64,000 nt of DNA from Bacteriovoracaceae bacterium (GCA_947441615.1 CANEUH010000020.1:1-64000); one strand, 5' to 3'. Numbered from the stretch's first letter, positions 1 through 8,395 are shown. A program made the numbers and translations. The notes: a model not told the origin generated them from the letters alone.

Positions 1-120
1 AACGTTATAAAAACCCTAAAGAAGAAGGCTTACGGTTACAAAAACATGGCCTACTTTAAGCTCAAAATCCTTCAAGTTTGTGGATTTCTAAACTCCAGGT
101 ACATCAACATGAACTTTTAA
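1..120 (+). CDS. C-terminal end of an ISL3-family (IS204/IS1001/IS1096-like) transposase, cut by the window edge
   Basis: An open frame enters the window at base 1 and ends with TAA at 118-120, giving 39 residues. The peptide contains NVIKTLKKKAYGYKN followed by YFKLKIL, which resembles the basic C-terminal tail typical of ISL3-type DDE transposases (N-K-I-K-x-x-K-R-x-A-Y-G-[FY]-R-x-x-x-x-F-x-L-R). The catalytic core lies outside the window, so it cannot be said whether the element is intact. A GAGAGACC sequence at 141-148 could belong to the right terminal repeat, but the other end is not visible. The next gene is unrelated. Confidence 0.6.
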   Translation, partial: NVIKTLKKKAYGYKNMAYFKLKILQVCGFLNSRYINMNF

Positions 121-256
121 AGGGTTAAACTTATTTGTTAGAGAGACCATGAAATGTCTATTTTTTATACACTCCATTTTGCGGCGGTGTAATCTTTTCA
201 TAAGAAGATAATGTTTTTTAATATTCTGATAATCTTGGAAGATCAAAGGAGATCTT

Positions 257-862
257 ATGATGAAAAATATGGCACTTGCTTTATGTATTCTTTCTACTAC
301 GTTTGCAACACAAGCAAAATCTTTAAATTTTCAAAAAGTAAATTTGATTACGAAGGAAGTCCTAAGAGAAAATGATCACGGTCTGCTAAGTGAAGAGATA
401 AAGGACATCAAAGATTTTTGTCCAAAATACAATTACTTAAACCTTGAAGAGAGAGAAGACTTCTTTGCAAACTTGATTACAGTGATGTCAAGTTACGAAT
501 CGAACTTCAATCCTAATACGACATTAAAAGAAAACAATGGTAATACTAGTGCTGGTCTTTTACAGATCTCATATGGCTCCCTAAATCCTCTATACAGAAA
601 GAATGGATGCAACGTAATTGAAAATGCAGAAGATTTACGTAACCCGAGAAAAAACATTCAATGTGGTTTAGGCATCATTGCAACTTTAGTAAAACAAGAT
701 AACCACCTCGCCACAGGAAAATCACTGGGCGCCAGTCGGTACTGGTCTGTTTTACGGCAGCCTTATTCTGTTTATGTTAAATCATTAAACAAGACCGTAA
801 AAGTTGGTAAGCGCGATAAAATTATTAAGGATCTAAAATTATTATCAGATCGATGTTTCTAA
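257..862 (+). CDS. Secreted lytic-transglycosylase-like (SLT/lysozyme-fold) protein
   Basis: The 201-residue product has a signal peptide (cleavage likely near residue 20, TQA|KS). A lysozyme-like core is suggested by SSYESNFNP around residues 78-86, where E81 sits in the place of the catalytic glutamate, and by SAGLLQISYGS around 98-108, the usual G-L-x-Q-[IV]-[ST] motif of SLT domains. It would cleave peptidoglycan glycan strands in the periplasm or outside the cell. Two cysteines near residues 119 and 137 may form a disulfide. AAAGGAG at 245-251 sits 5 bases before the first of two adjacent ATGs. The gene is monocistronic. The family is supported by motifs only; substrate (own wall or prey wall) is unknown. 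Confidence 0.7.
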   Translation: MMKNMALALCILSTTFATQAKSLNFQKVNLITKEVLRENDHGLLSEEIKDIKDFCPKYNYLNLEEREDFFANLITVMSSYESNFNPNTTLKENNGNTSAGLLQISYGSLNPLYRKNGCNVIENAEDLRNPRKNIQCGLGIIATLVKQDNHLATGKSLGASRYWSVLRQPYSVYVKSLNKTVKVGKRDKIIKDLKLLSDRCF

Positions 863-899
863 TCAAAAAATGGGGAGTCAAGGATGCTCCCTTCAACAT

Positions 900-1844
900 T
901 TAAAACGACCTTAATTGATATTTTTTTATTTCAGTCCACAGAAGCCCATTTTTTTTCTTACTAAGGATTTCCCATTCGTTAAAACGTTCAACTCCAAGCA
1001 TGAGTTCTGACTGGGACCATAATTTAGAAGTACTTTGAATTTCTTTATCGTATTGAGTTAATCTAGACTTTTGATTCAAATAGCTCGTATCAATCATCTT
1101 AATCAGATGAGATTGCATGAACATAAAAAATGATCGCATCTTTTCAAAATCACCTTCTAAACTTATGAGCTTTGAATAGAATTCATGATTCTTTTTTCGA
1201 GAGAAAAATGAGGCAAGTTGAAACTGATCTAACTTTTCCAGCACGAGTAAATCTTTAACCTGCATAAGTTGAATTTCAGAAGCTTCTGGGTAATTCATTT
1301 TGAGGAGATAGCAAGCATTATAAAAAGAACCAAGATCATTTTCCAAAGAATCTAAAATCCATCCTTTAGACTCAAAACTTAAAGGAAGTCTTAAGTAATT
1401 ACATACAAAATCTAAAAGTTTATTAAATTCCCAAAACCTAGGCTCTTCAATAATGAGTGTGGAGATTTTCCCCTCTTTTACCATTCTTTTCCATGGACCT
1501 AACTCATTTTCAAAACTAAGAAAGATTGTCCGTCCGCTCAGATCAATTGAACTAAGTAGATCCCAAACATCTGAGGAAATATCGTTTGATTGGTGAATAA
1601 AAAAGTTGTCCGAATTCCCAAAGAGACTAAGAGTTAAAAATTCTTCCTCTATCCAATTCTTGGTAATTTCAGAACCTAACTTATGGTGCAGAACATTCTT
1701 ATCAATGCCTCTTAGAAGATGGTCTTTTACTAATTTTAAACTAATGGGATCAAAAGTTTTCAAGGCCAGAAGGCCCTCGTGAGATTTGAATACATCCCGA
1801 TTACTGGATGAAAAGAAATCCCAAATTTGCCATTTAGAAAGCAT
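900..1844 (-). CDS. holA: DNA polymerase III delta subunit (HolA-like clamp-loader subunit)
   Basis: The 314-residue protein shows the loose features of the delta subunit of the replicative clamp loader: an N-terminal degenerate AAA+ fold without Walker motifs, a middle segment around residues 150-200 and a helical C-terminal domain. Sequence similarity is weak by eye, as is normal for this family. The strongest argument is context: it overlaps the 3' end of lptE by 11 bp, the same lptE-holA order found in many Proteobacteria. Its role would be to open the beta clamp and load it on primed DNA. Alternative: an unrelated hypothetical protein. Confidence 0.65.
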   Translation of the reverse strand: MLSKWQIWDFFSSSNRDVFKSHEGLLALKTFDPISLKLVKDHLLRGIDKNVLHHKLGSEITKNWIEEEFLTLSLFGNSDNFFIHQSNDISSDVWDLLSSIDLSGRTIFLSFENELGPWKRMVKEGKISTLIIEEPRFWEFNKLLDFVCNYLRLPLSFESKGWILDSLENDLGSFYNACYLLKMNYPEASEIQLMQVKDLLVLEKLDQFQLASFFSRKKNHEFYSKLISLEGDFEKMRSFFMFMQSHLIKMIDTSYLNQKSRLTQYDKEIQSTSKLWSQSELMLGVERFNEWEILSKKKNGLLWTEIKKYQLRSF

Positions 1845-2478
1845 ATAAAATCATATCCCGAATGTTGATCGCTGCCTGCTCAGCAAGATTTTTTAAATTT
1901 TTTCTTTGAACCCCCTGATTTTGGGTTCCAACGACCTGTACTCCTGAATTATCAAGGATTTCTCTCGTATAAAGAGACCTTAATGGGATAAGTTCATTAA
2001 AAATAATTCTAGAATTCGTATGGATTTGATCGCCGATTCCAGATTTCAACAAGGCCAATTCCTCTTCACTTGGTTTTTTAATCACAATCACTTGAAGGAA
2101 AACTTGAGCATCCGTTGTTCCTGGAATGTAAAAATTTTGTCTTTTATTTCCAATCGCATTTGCTGCCTTTCCTTGGGCCAATCTCAGATTGGAGGGTCGA
2201 GCTGTTTCAGAAACTTTTTCAGGTGATTTTATAATCCCTATTAGTACTGCATCAGTGTCTTGTCGGTAGCCATTATTAATTTTAAGTCCACTAAATGACG
2301 TTAGTAATCGATAGGTTTCTCTCGTAAAATCCGTATGAATTTCTGAGATATTAGAATAGTTGTAAAACATAGGGATAGATAATGTTTTAATCCCATATTG
2401 GGACAATGGGTTTTCCTGTTGAGCAAAACGGTAACCAGAACAACCAAAAAGAATAAGTAAAAATAAAAATTTAACCAT
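1834..2478 (-). CDS. lptE: LPS-assembly lipoprotein LptE
   Basis: The 214-residue product begins with a very short hydrophobic leader ending in L-F-G-C-S with the lipidated cysteine at residue 13, immediately followed by GYRF, the typical G-Y-x-[FL] start of mature LptE. Further family features are the IPMFYNYS segment near residues 35-45 and the paired T-D-F-T-R-E helix near 50-56. LptE plugs the LptD barrel that delivers LPS to the outer leaflet of the outer membrane. It is the first gene of a two-gene leftward unit with holA. A 53-bp divergent spacer separates it from the DciA-like gene. Confidence 0.8.
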   Translation of the reverse strand: MVKFLFLLILFGCSGYRFAQQENPLSQYGIKTLSIPMFYNYSNISEIHTDFTRETYRLLTSFSGLKINNGYRQDTDAVLIGIIKSPEKVSETARPSNLRLAQGKAANAIGNKRQNFYIPGTTDAQVFLQVIVIKKPSEEELALLKSGIGDQIHTNSRIIFNELIPLRSLYTREILDNSGVQVVGTQNQGVQRKNLKNLAEQAAINIRDMILYAF

Positions 2479-2531
2479 GTTAAATCTATAGCATGGACAT
2501 TAAGGAAGAGCTAGGTTACTGGTAGAAAATC

Positions 2532-3035
2532 ATGTTTAAGAAAATTAACTTTAAAGGCTTAAATTACAAGGAATTAGATCAATATGATCCTCACGACTTA
2601 AAGCGTGAGAATATGCATTCATTTTACCAAACCTTTGATTTTCTAGAGCTCGTTAAGAGATGGCCTGAAATTATTGGGGAGAACCTATCTCTTGTAACCT
2701 CTCCACTGAAAATTAAAGGCGATAGTCTAATCATTATTTCAAAACACTCAAGCTATTCCCAGAATATTTCCTTCTTATCTGAGGAGATTAAACTCAAAAT
2801 TTTCAAGTCTTTCCCTGAACTGAGACCAATTATTAAAAAACTTAATTTCATGACTCAAGAAAGCTTTTTCAATGAAAAGGCAACTCCAGATGAAATTAAA
2901 CCCCAGAAGCTCAAGCTTCACCCTCAAGACCCTAAATTTAAAATTTTAAAACTAGAAGCAGAAAGACTTTTTTCGGACATTGAAGATACTGAACTAAAAG
3001 CAATGCTGATCTCTATTTTCATTCAATCTAAATAG
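2532..3035 (+). CDS. DciA-like (DUF721) protein, putative replicative-helicase loader
   Basis: The 167-residue protein carries the DUF721 signature in residues 35-105: a W-P-E-I-I-G-E-N-L stretch, T-S-P-L-K-I-K-G, then a beta-strand region with I-I-S-K-H-S-S-Y and a closing I-K-K-L-N-F. In characterised relatives this KH-like domain interacts with DnaB helicase. The C-terminal third (about residues 110-167) is charged and not recognised. The gene is divergent from lptE and its last 42 bp overlap antisense with the methyltransferase gene that follows. The domain assignment is good; the helicase-loading role is family knowledge, not shown here. Confidence 0.7.
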   Translation: MFKKINFKGLNYKELDQYDPHDLKRENMHSFYQTFDFLELVKRWPEIIGENLSLVTSPLKIKGDSLIIISKHSSYSQNISFLSEEIKLKIFKSFPELRPIIKKLNFMTQESFFNEKATPDEIKPQKLKLHPQDPKFKILKLEAERLFSDIEDTELKAMLISIFIQSK

Positions 3036-3590
3036 TTCCAAGAATTGAAGTCCATCTTTTTTTAGTTTAACAATATCTAATTTATCGAGGTTGCTTTCTA
3101 TCTCTTTCAGGATTCGAGGATCGTCTTTGATTACAAAATATGCTTTTCCTGATTCATGGAGCGACATATTGATTTTACTCATTAAGACGCTCCAATCATC
3201 AATCATAAATGATCTTGAATTATTTCTTAATTGGTTAGATGAAGGTTCTCCGTGTCCAGGAAGAAAGTAAGGAGGATTACATACAATTAGATCAAACTTC
3301 TTCCTCGGATTCCAATTTCCAAATGTCTCCATAATAATTTCAACTTCTATTTCTTTTTTCAAAAACAATTCCGTATTTTTCTCTAGAAATTCTCGCCACA
3401 CATATTGTCCCTCTAGAAGGTGTAGTGACTTGGGTTTCAACACATTGGCGAGCTCTATCCCAATAATCCCAGAACCACTTCCCATATCGAGGATATCTGC
3501 GGCTGATTTATTTCTTTCAAGAACAAAATCTATTAATCTGGTAGAGTCTTGATTAAATTTATAGAAGGCAGGCTGAAAATAATCATTCAT
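2994..3590 (-). CDS. Class I SAM methyltransferase, TrmN6-like (tRNA1Val A37-N6) candidate
   Basis: The 198-residue protein has the SAM-binding motif I D-M-G-S-G-S-G-I-I-G near residues 35-45 and the catalytic N-P-P-Y near residue 105 that marks N6-adenine or N5-glutamine methyltransferases. Length and motif order fit the TrmN6/YfiC group, which methylates A37 of valine tRNA. An RsmC- or PrmC-like role cannot be excluded. Its start overlaps the preceding membrane-protein gene by 8 bp, so it is probably translated from the long leftward operon. Its 3' end overlaps the DciA-like gene in antisense. Confidence 0.7.
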   Translation of the reverse strand: MNDYFQPAFYKFNQDSTRLIDFVLERNKSAADILDMGSGSGIIGIELANVLKPKSLHLLEGQYVWREFLEKNTELFLKKEIEVEIIMETFGNWNPRKKFDLIVCNPPYFLPGHGEPSSNQLRNNSRSFMIDDWSVLMSKINMSLHESGKAYFVIKDDPRILKEIESNLDKLDIVKLKKDGLQFLELFRLNENRDQHCF

Positions 3591-4836
3591 TAATGACGTA
3601 TCTTAATGTCTTATCAACTAAATCTTTATTCATATCACCAATCTGAATCAATTTATATAAACTCATCATCAAAGTGCTTTTTGAAGAAAGGCCTTGATTC
3701 AAAAATGATCTTCTTGATGGCAAAAAACTTTTTCCTGCTTTTTTTGAAAAAAGATCCGAAAGTTTCTCATCTTGCATCAGATAAATAAACCATAGCTCAT
3801 CATTTTTTTCGAGATCTGCTAAAACAGGAAACAGCACATCGGAGATAAGTGGTTCTATATTGATGAAGGGCCAAATCCAGTATGCCTGTTCTTTAAACTC
3901 CCTTCCTAAGGTTCTAAGAATTGATATCCTTTTTTTTTCACTTAATCTTGAAATTCTTAGATAATTAACTAATTCTGGAGCCAGAGATTCAACGTACTTT
4001 AAATCTAATTTCGATAATGTTTCACTGACATCAATGTCTTCAGCTGTCTGTATTAAACTTGGATCGTTGTAATATGACTTAAGGTATAAAACAAGAAGAT
4101 GGATGACTTTTCTATCAGCAGGATGGTTAGATATTTTTTTGAAAATTTGATCAATTTTAGATACTGCAACTTGGTGATACACACTGTTTGAATTTTTATA
4201 TGTCTTCTCCCAATTCACTCTCGGAGGAGATAACACTATGTCAGAGATCAAAAGATCAGATCGCGCGACATTACCTATTAATAGGAAAAGATATGACTTT
4301 AGTATCTTTTCAGGAAGAGTATTCTCAGGTATCCCCCTTATCATCTTGGTAATTTGATCTTTAAGCTTTTGATCTGTAATGAGATTAAAGTGAGAAAATA
4401 TTAAGTCATTAAGAAGATTAAACTTTTCTTGATCCTTCGTATTTATAGCTGCTGGCCTTGCAACCCATTTAATCCATTTTTTCAGAGGGTGATCTGAATT
4501 TAATTTAACGACACAATCCCTTATTTTGATAAGAAACTTTTCATTGATTTTTTCTGGTGGAAAAAGAATAATTCCTAACTGATAAAGGCTTTGATTTAAT
4601 GTTTCGCATCCAATGTTCTCTATATCTACACTTGAAACAACTTTGAATCCATCTAGACCAATTAATGGATAAAATGTGACGTTCTCAATGTTTATCTTTT
4701 CTTCTAAAATCTTTTTTTTTTCAGGAACTAAATCCTGTGCAAAAGAATCGCTGATCAATGAAACACTTAGTGTTACAGGATCGGAATGAAAGAACTTTTC
4801 AATGATTCTCTTCCTGAAATAGATCAGCAAAAACAA
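3583..4836 (-). CDS. Membrane-anchored protein of unknown function; probably the frameshifted C-terminal half of the GYF-domain gene
   Basis: Read from the only conventional start available, TTG at 4836, the product is 417 residues and begins inside a hydrophobic stretch. The same frame stays open upstream to 4947 and encodes a basic segment (K-P-R-R, then L-K-R-Q-N-W-L-K) that leads straight into the full transmembrane helix YISIIGFVLLFLLIYF. No ATG or GTG exists in those 35 extra codons. The region after the helix (about residues 20-417) is probably a folded helical domain; I do not recognise it. There is no convincing ribosome binding site at 4836. This looks like one gene with the upstream 156-codon frame. 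It overlaps the methyltransferase gene by 8 bp. Confidence 0.6.
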   Translation of the reverse strand: MFLLIYFRKRIIEKFFHSDPVTLSVSLISDSFAQDLVPEKKKILEEKINIENVTFYPLIGLDGFKVVSSVDIENIGCETLNQSLYQLGIILFPPEKINEKFLIKIRDCVVKLNSDHPLKKWIKWVARPAAINTKDQEKFNLLNDLIFSHFNLITDQKLKDQITKMIRGIPENTLPEKILKSYLFLLIGNVARSDLLISDIVLSPPRVNWEKTYKNSNSVYHQVAVSKIDQIFKKISNHPADRKVIHLLVLYLKSYYNDPSLIQTAEDIDVSETLSKLDLKYVESLAPELVNYLRISRLSEKKRISILRTLGREFKEQAYWIWPFINIEPLISDVLFPVLADLEKNDELWFIYLMQDEKLSDLFSKKAGKSFLPSRRSFLNQGLSSKSTLMMSLYKLIQIGDMNKDLVDKTLRYVINE

Positions 4837-4915
4837 TAAAACAAAGCCTATTATGGAGATATATTTAAGCCAGTTCTGCCTTTTAAGTGGCTGGTTATTC
4901 TTGGCGGAAGGAGTA

Positions 4916-4949
4916 ACGACGCGTCGTGGTTTTAATTTACTTTTTTTTT
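4916..4949 (-). other. A9 slippery tract plus downstream palindrome: candidate -1 frameshift or transcriptional slippage site
   Basis: On the minus strand the GYF frame reads CAT AAA AAA AAA GTA AAT TAA. The nine A residues (4941-4949) include a perfect A-AAA-AAA heptamer in the right phase. A -1 shift would move ribosomes into the open frame of the downstream membrane protein, giving about 606 residues. Thirteen bases after the tract lies the perfect 12-bp palindrome ACGACGCGTCGT (4916-4927), which could fold as a small hairpin. No strong internal Shine-Dalgarno was seen just upstream. An indel sequencing error in the homopolymer would produce the same picture. Confidence 0.5.
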
Positions 4950-5402
4950 ATGTTCTTGGTTTTGAGAGGACAGGCTTCCTTTAGGTTTGGATGCATTGTT
5001 ACTCAATTCTTGATCGACATGCAGCTCTGGGACTTCAGGTTGTTCTTCTTCTGGAGATACAGTAACAATCTGATCGTTCGTATTGTCAGATTTCAACATT
5101 GAAAGATTTATGCCACCTACAAGTGTTACATCATCTATAGGCCCAGTATTAGGAATTGATTCTATTTTTGATGTTAAAACATCTTTGGCTTCACTAATGG
5201 GATTAAATCCCTGTACTTCAGAACCAAGCAAATAAATTTCAACAAGTTCTTCTTCTCGGATGAAGAACCAATAACCATTTCCCGTACACACTTCATCATC
5301 TGGCTTAATAGATCCATTATGATAAAGCTCTAGCACCTTCTCTTTGGAGACGGGTCCCAGGATGTGATTTGATTTCGTTCTAATCAGCCAATTCTTATCC
5401 AT
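4932..5402 (-). CDS. GYF_2-domain (DUF4339) protein; likely N-terminal part of a longer membrane protein
   Basis: The 156-residue frame has a GYF_2 domain in residues 1-60: W-L-I-R near the start, L-G-P-V-S-K-E-K-V near 16-24, then G-S-I-K-P-D-D-E-V and a W-F-F near residue 46. These domains bind proline-rich or other short peptides and are often attached to membrane proteins. Residues 65-156 are acidic and Pro/Ser-rich, low in complexity, and end in K-K-K just before the stop. The gene starts 2 bp after mlaD, so it is translated in the mla operon. See the slippery-tract entry for its probable fusion to the next frame. Confidence 0.7.
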   Translation of the reverse strand: MDKNWLIRTKSNHILGPVSKEKVLELYHNGSIKPDDEVCTGNGYWFFIREEELVEIYLLGSEVQGFNPISEAKDVLTSKIESIPNTGPIDDVTLVGGINLSMLKSDNTNDQIVTVSPEEEQPEVPELHVDQELSNNASKPKGSLSSQNQEHKKKVN

Positions 5403-5404
5403 GT

Positions 5405-6781
5405 TTATCGCGCAAAAATCCCAATAAGTGCAGCTAAGTCCTGGTCAGTAAATCTAAGACCAAGAGATATTGTTGCACTCTGTTTCCCATCTTTTGAAAT
5501 TAAGTCTTCCCCAGCAATCCTTGTAAATAGCACGTTCCAAATTTTAACTTCCGAGTAGAAGCGAAGATTAGGTCCAGCATCTTTTTGATAGTCGAACATT
5601 TCAATACCAGTTCTTATTCCAAAATCTGGAATAAAGTAGTCAATTCCCACACCACCAGTAGATTCAATCAAACCTGCTCGAAGTGCCCATCTTTGAATCC
5701 TTCTTCCAATTTGAAAGTTGAATTTAAAATCTGATTTATTAACTTCTCGCACGGTCTTTTTTGTTTCAGTACCATTTTCAGTTGTGTAAGTGTCGATCTC
5801 TGTTTCATTCTGAGGACCAAACTGATTTGTCACAACACCTAAGCGAAAGAAACGCTCTGGCGCAGGATAAATATCCAAATCAAATCTTGTATCAGATCCT
5901 GTAAGCGTATTGGCCCCAGTCGAGAGACCAATATCTGCTTCAATATTATTAATTCTGTTAACAAGCCGGTTTACCGAAGAAAGTGTTTGGGACACTTGGT
6001 CGACAACTGCATCGTCTCTTAATAGTTTACCTACAGTTCCTTTTCCTTCTTTAACATCGGCTACGATCAATTTTAGATCTTCAACTGTGTCATCGACCTT
6101 ATCTAATATTGGACCAATTTTAGCGAGGTCGGCCATGAAGGAATCTTTCTGATAACGATCTGTCTCATGGGCAAGTTGAGATGATAGAGCTTCTATATCA
6201 TCTACAATTTTAGTAATTTTATCTTCATTTGATGTCGTAATTCTTTTTAAACTACTTGTCACTTCATTCATGTTAGCAACGATATCTTTGATAACATTGC
6301 GACCTTGATCATCCTTTAAGGCCTCTTTGATACTTGAAGTAATTTCCTTAACATCCTTAAGTACTGCTGAGGCATCTTTGGCAATACCATCGATTCCCTC
6401 TCCGTCTTCCGTTATGAGTATCGAATCTTTTGGCAACCGATCACCAGATTGATCTCCTAAATCCATGTCAATGAATTTGTCTCCAAGTAGGCCAACACTT
6501 TTAATTTTTAATTTAGCAGAAGGAGTGATTTTAATATCTTCAAGGATTTCAAATGTGATGAGGGCTTTATTGCCAGTTAATTGAATTTTTTTAATTTTAC
6601 CGGCATTAATCCCGGCAACCTTAATGGGTGTTTTTTCAAAAATTCCTGAAGCATCTGTTAAGACAGTTTGATATTGGACATGCTTACCAAATCCAGATTG
6701 GTTTTGAGTAATCTTTAATGACATCACTACGACACTGGCCATCGCTGCCAATGTTAATAGTCCTACTTTCAGTGGATTCAA
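5405..6781 (-). CDS. mlaD: MlaD-like MCE-domain protein with an extra C-terminal beta-rich domain
   Basis: The 458-residue protein has an N-terminal transmembrane anchor (residues 4-22), then one MCE domain (about 38-115) with V-A-G-I-N-A-G-K-I-K and the G-L-L-G-D-K-F-I-D pore-loop region. A long helical segment follows (about 130-275). The C-terminal 170 residues (about 285-458) are rich in alternating polar and aromatic residues and end in R-F-T-D-Q-D-L-A-A-L, resembling an outer-membrane barrel or beta-sheet module not present in E. coli MlaD. The start is TTG at 6781, chosen because GGAG lies 9 bases upstream and the next Met is inside the anchor. It acts with mlaE and mlaF in phospholipid transport across the periplasm. 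Confidence 0.8.
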   Translation of the reverse strand: MNPLKVGLLTLAAMASVVVMSLKITQNQSGFGKHVQYQTVLTDASGIFEKTPIKVAGINAGKIKKIQLTGNKALITFEILEDIKITPSAKLKIKSVGLLGDKFIDMDLGDQSGDRLPKDSILITEDGEGIDGIAKDASAVLKDVKEITSSIKEALKDDQGRNVIKDIVANMNEVTSSLKRITTSNEDKITKIVDDIEALSSQLAHETDRYQKDSFMADLAKIGPILDKVDDTVEDLKLIVADVKEGKGTVGKLLRDDAVVDQVSQTLSSVNRLVNRINNIEADIGLSTGANTLTGSDTRFDLDIYPAPERFFRLGVVTNQFGPQNETEIDTYTTENGTETKKTVREVNKSDFKFNFQIGRRIQRWALRAGLIESTGGVGIDYFIPDFGIRTGIEMFDYQKDAGPNLRFYSEVKIWNVLFTRIAGEDLISKDGKQSATISLGLRFTDQDLAALIGIFAR

Positions 6782-6850
6782 GGAATTTTACTCCATCAAA
6801 ATTCAATAACACTAACTATCGGTTATTAATCTGATGATAATCGATTCCGG

Positions 6851-7597
6851 CTATAACTCAAGGAATCTTCGGATGACAGGATTTTCCGATTTTTTGAATG
6901 TTTCTACATCTAAATGCTCAACTACCTTACCTTTCTCCATAAAAACGATATAGTCCGAGTATTTCAGTGTAGCATGAATATCATGGGAAATAATGATAGA
7001 TGTAAAACCGCGGTGCTCGTTTCTTCTGTGAGTATCTCTCATAAGATCATAAACAGTATGAGTTGTAATTGGATCGAGACCAGAAGTCGGCTCATCATAA
7101 AGCATAATGTGTGGATCTAGGGCAAGCCCCCTAGCGAGGCCGACTCTTTTTCTCATACCGCCTGATAATTCTGAAGGGAGACGTTTTGCTGCTTGGGGGG
7201 AAATGCCTACTGACTCCAATAAACCCATCACTTTTTCACGAATCTCGTCTTCGTTCATTTTGGTAAATTCACGAAGAGGAAAAGCGACGTTTTCATAAGA
7301 AGTTAAAAAATCGAAAAGGGCAGCGTACTGAAAAACCATACCAAAATTTCGGCGAAATTCCCTTAGTTCAAGTTCTCCCAAATGATTGATGACTTGATCC
7401 AGAACAATGACTTCTCCTTCGGTTGGCATAACAAGACCCAGGATATGCTTCATAAGAGTTGTCTTACCTGCACCGGAAAAACCAAGAATAGTTGTAATCT
7501 TCCCTCTGTGAATACCGAAATTAAGATTATCCAGGATGACTGAATCACCAAAGACTTTCACCAGATTTCTAAATTCAACTGAGTATTTTTCACTCAT
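6851..7597 (-). CDS. mlaF: MlaF-like ABC transporter ATPase
   Basis: The 248-residue ATPase has Walker A GFSGAGKTT at about residues 39-47, the Q-loop in V-F-Q-Y-A-A-L-F, the ABC signature L-S-G-G-M-R-K-R-V, Walker B M-L-Y-D-E-P-T-S-G-L-D-P, and the H-loop in I-I-S-H-D. S-G-G-M-x-[KR]-R-V is characteristic of the MlaF/Mkl subfamily that powers MCE systems. The frame extends 21 codons further upstream, but the ATG at 7597 overlaps the stop of mlaE as ATGA, which is the more natural start. The product is cytoplasmic and pairs with the MlaE permease. A 69-bp gap precedes mlaD. Confidence 0.9.
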   Translation of the reverse strand: MSEKYSVEFRNLVKVFGDSVILDNLNFGIHRGKITTILGFSGAGKTTLMKHILGLVMPTEGEVIVLDQVINHLGELELREFRRNFGMVFQYAALFDFLTSYENVAFPLREFTKMNEDEIREKVMGLLESVGISPQAAKRLPSELSGGMRKRVGLARGLALDPHIMLYDEPTSGLDPITTHTVYDLMRDTHRRNEHRGFTSIIISHDIHATLKYSDYIVFMEKGKVVEHLDVETFKKSENPVIRRFLEL

Positions 7598-8391
7598 AGT
7601 ATTTTTGCCAAAAAGCTTGTTAAGAAGAAATCTACGACTAGAACAGTGATCATTCCCCAAACTACGGCCATATTAGTGCCCTTACCCACTCCTTCGGCCC
7701 CACCGGTCACATTGAAACCTTGGTAGGTTCCGATAATACCAATGAGATATCCAAAAACTGTCGCCTTAATAATTCCTTCAGCGACCATTCCAAGATTCAT
7801 GAATTCGCCGATCTTTTGAGTGTACATCATCTCGTCAATTTGAATAACTTTGACTCCAATAAGCCAAGATCCCCAGTATCCAATCAGTAAAAATATTCCT
7901 GAAAGAAGAGGCATTGATAACATAGCACCTAAAATTCTTGGTACCGCTAAATATTGGTAGCTATTAATACCCATCACCTCTAGAGCATCAATTTGTTCAG
8001 TAACTTTCATACTTCCAATTTGTGCGGCCATGGCGGCTCCACAGCGGCCAGCAACAACGAGACCTGATAAGACTGGTGCCAGTTCCTTAGCAAGGGCAAT
8101 GGTGACAATTGGTCCAATAAAAGAATCAGCATTTATCGCTTTAAATCCTAAATAAATTTGAAAAGCAAAAACTGCACCCGTGAAAATCGAAGTAAGGAAA
8201 ATAATAAATACAGATTTATTTCCCATGAAATACATCTGTTCAAATAAAAGTTTCAACCTGAATGGCGGTTTAAATGTCCAAAAGATCGTTTTAAGAGTGA
8301 AATTAGTAAAATCTCCCAGGCCTTTTAATTGCCTGAGAACACTATCCCCTAAATCAATAACTCTTGATTCTGCGATTTCTTTTATACTCAT
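7594..8391 (-). CDS. mlaE: MlaE-like permease of the Mla/MCE lipid transporter
   Basis: The 265-residue integral membrane protein shows the MlaE family hallmarks: F-T-G-A-V-F-A-F-Q near residue 70, a long A-L-A-K-E-L-A-P-V-L-S-G-L segment near 100-112, G-R-C-G-A-A-M-A-A-Q-I-G-S-M near 117-130, and E-Q-I-D-A-L-E-V-M-G near 133-142. It should be the inner-membrane subunit through which phospholipids pass, with MlaF and MlaD. It starts 4 bp after alr and ends in an ATGA overlap with mlaF. Cell-envelope lipid asymmetry is the usual role. Direction of transport cannot be read from sequence. Confidence 0.92.
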   Translation of the reverse strand: MSIKEIAESRVIDLGDSVLRQLKGLGDFTNFTLKTIFWTFKPPFRLKLLFEQMYFMGNKSVFIIFLTSIFTGAVFAFQIYLGFKAINADSFIGPIVTIALAKELAPVLSGLVVAGRCGAAMAAQIGSMKVTEQIDALEVMGINSYQYLAVPRILGAMLSMPLLSGIFLLIGYWGSWLIGVKVIQIDEMMYTQKIGEFMNLGMVAEGIIKATVFGYLIGIIGTYQGFNVTGGAEGVGKGTNMAVVWGMITVLVVDFFLTSFLAKIL

Positions 8392-8395
8392 GGTA

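Noticed and set aside
862-900. GGGAG/CTCCC hairpin after the transglycosylase-like gene
   Set aside because: Only five pairs with a 9-base loop and no T-run; too weak to call a terminator.
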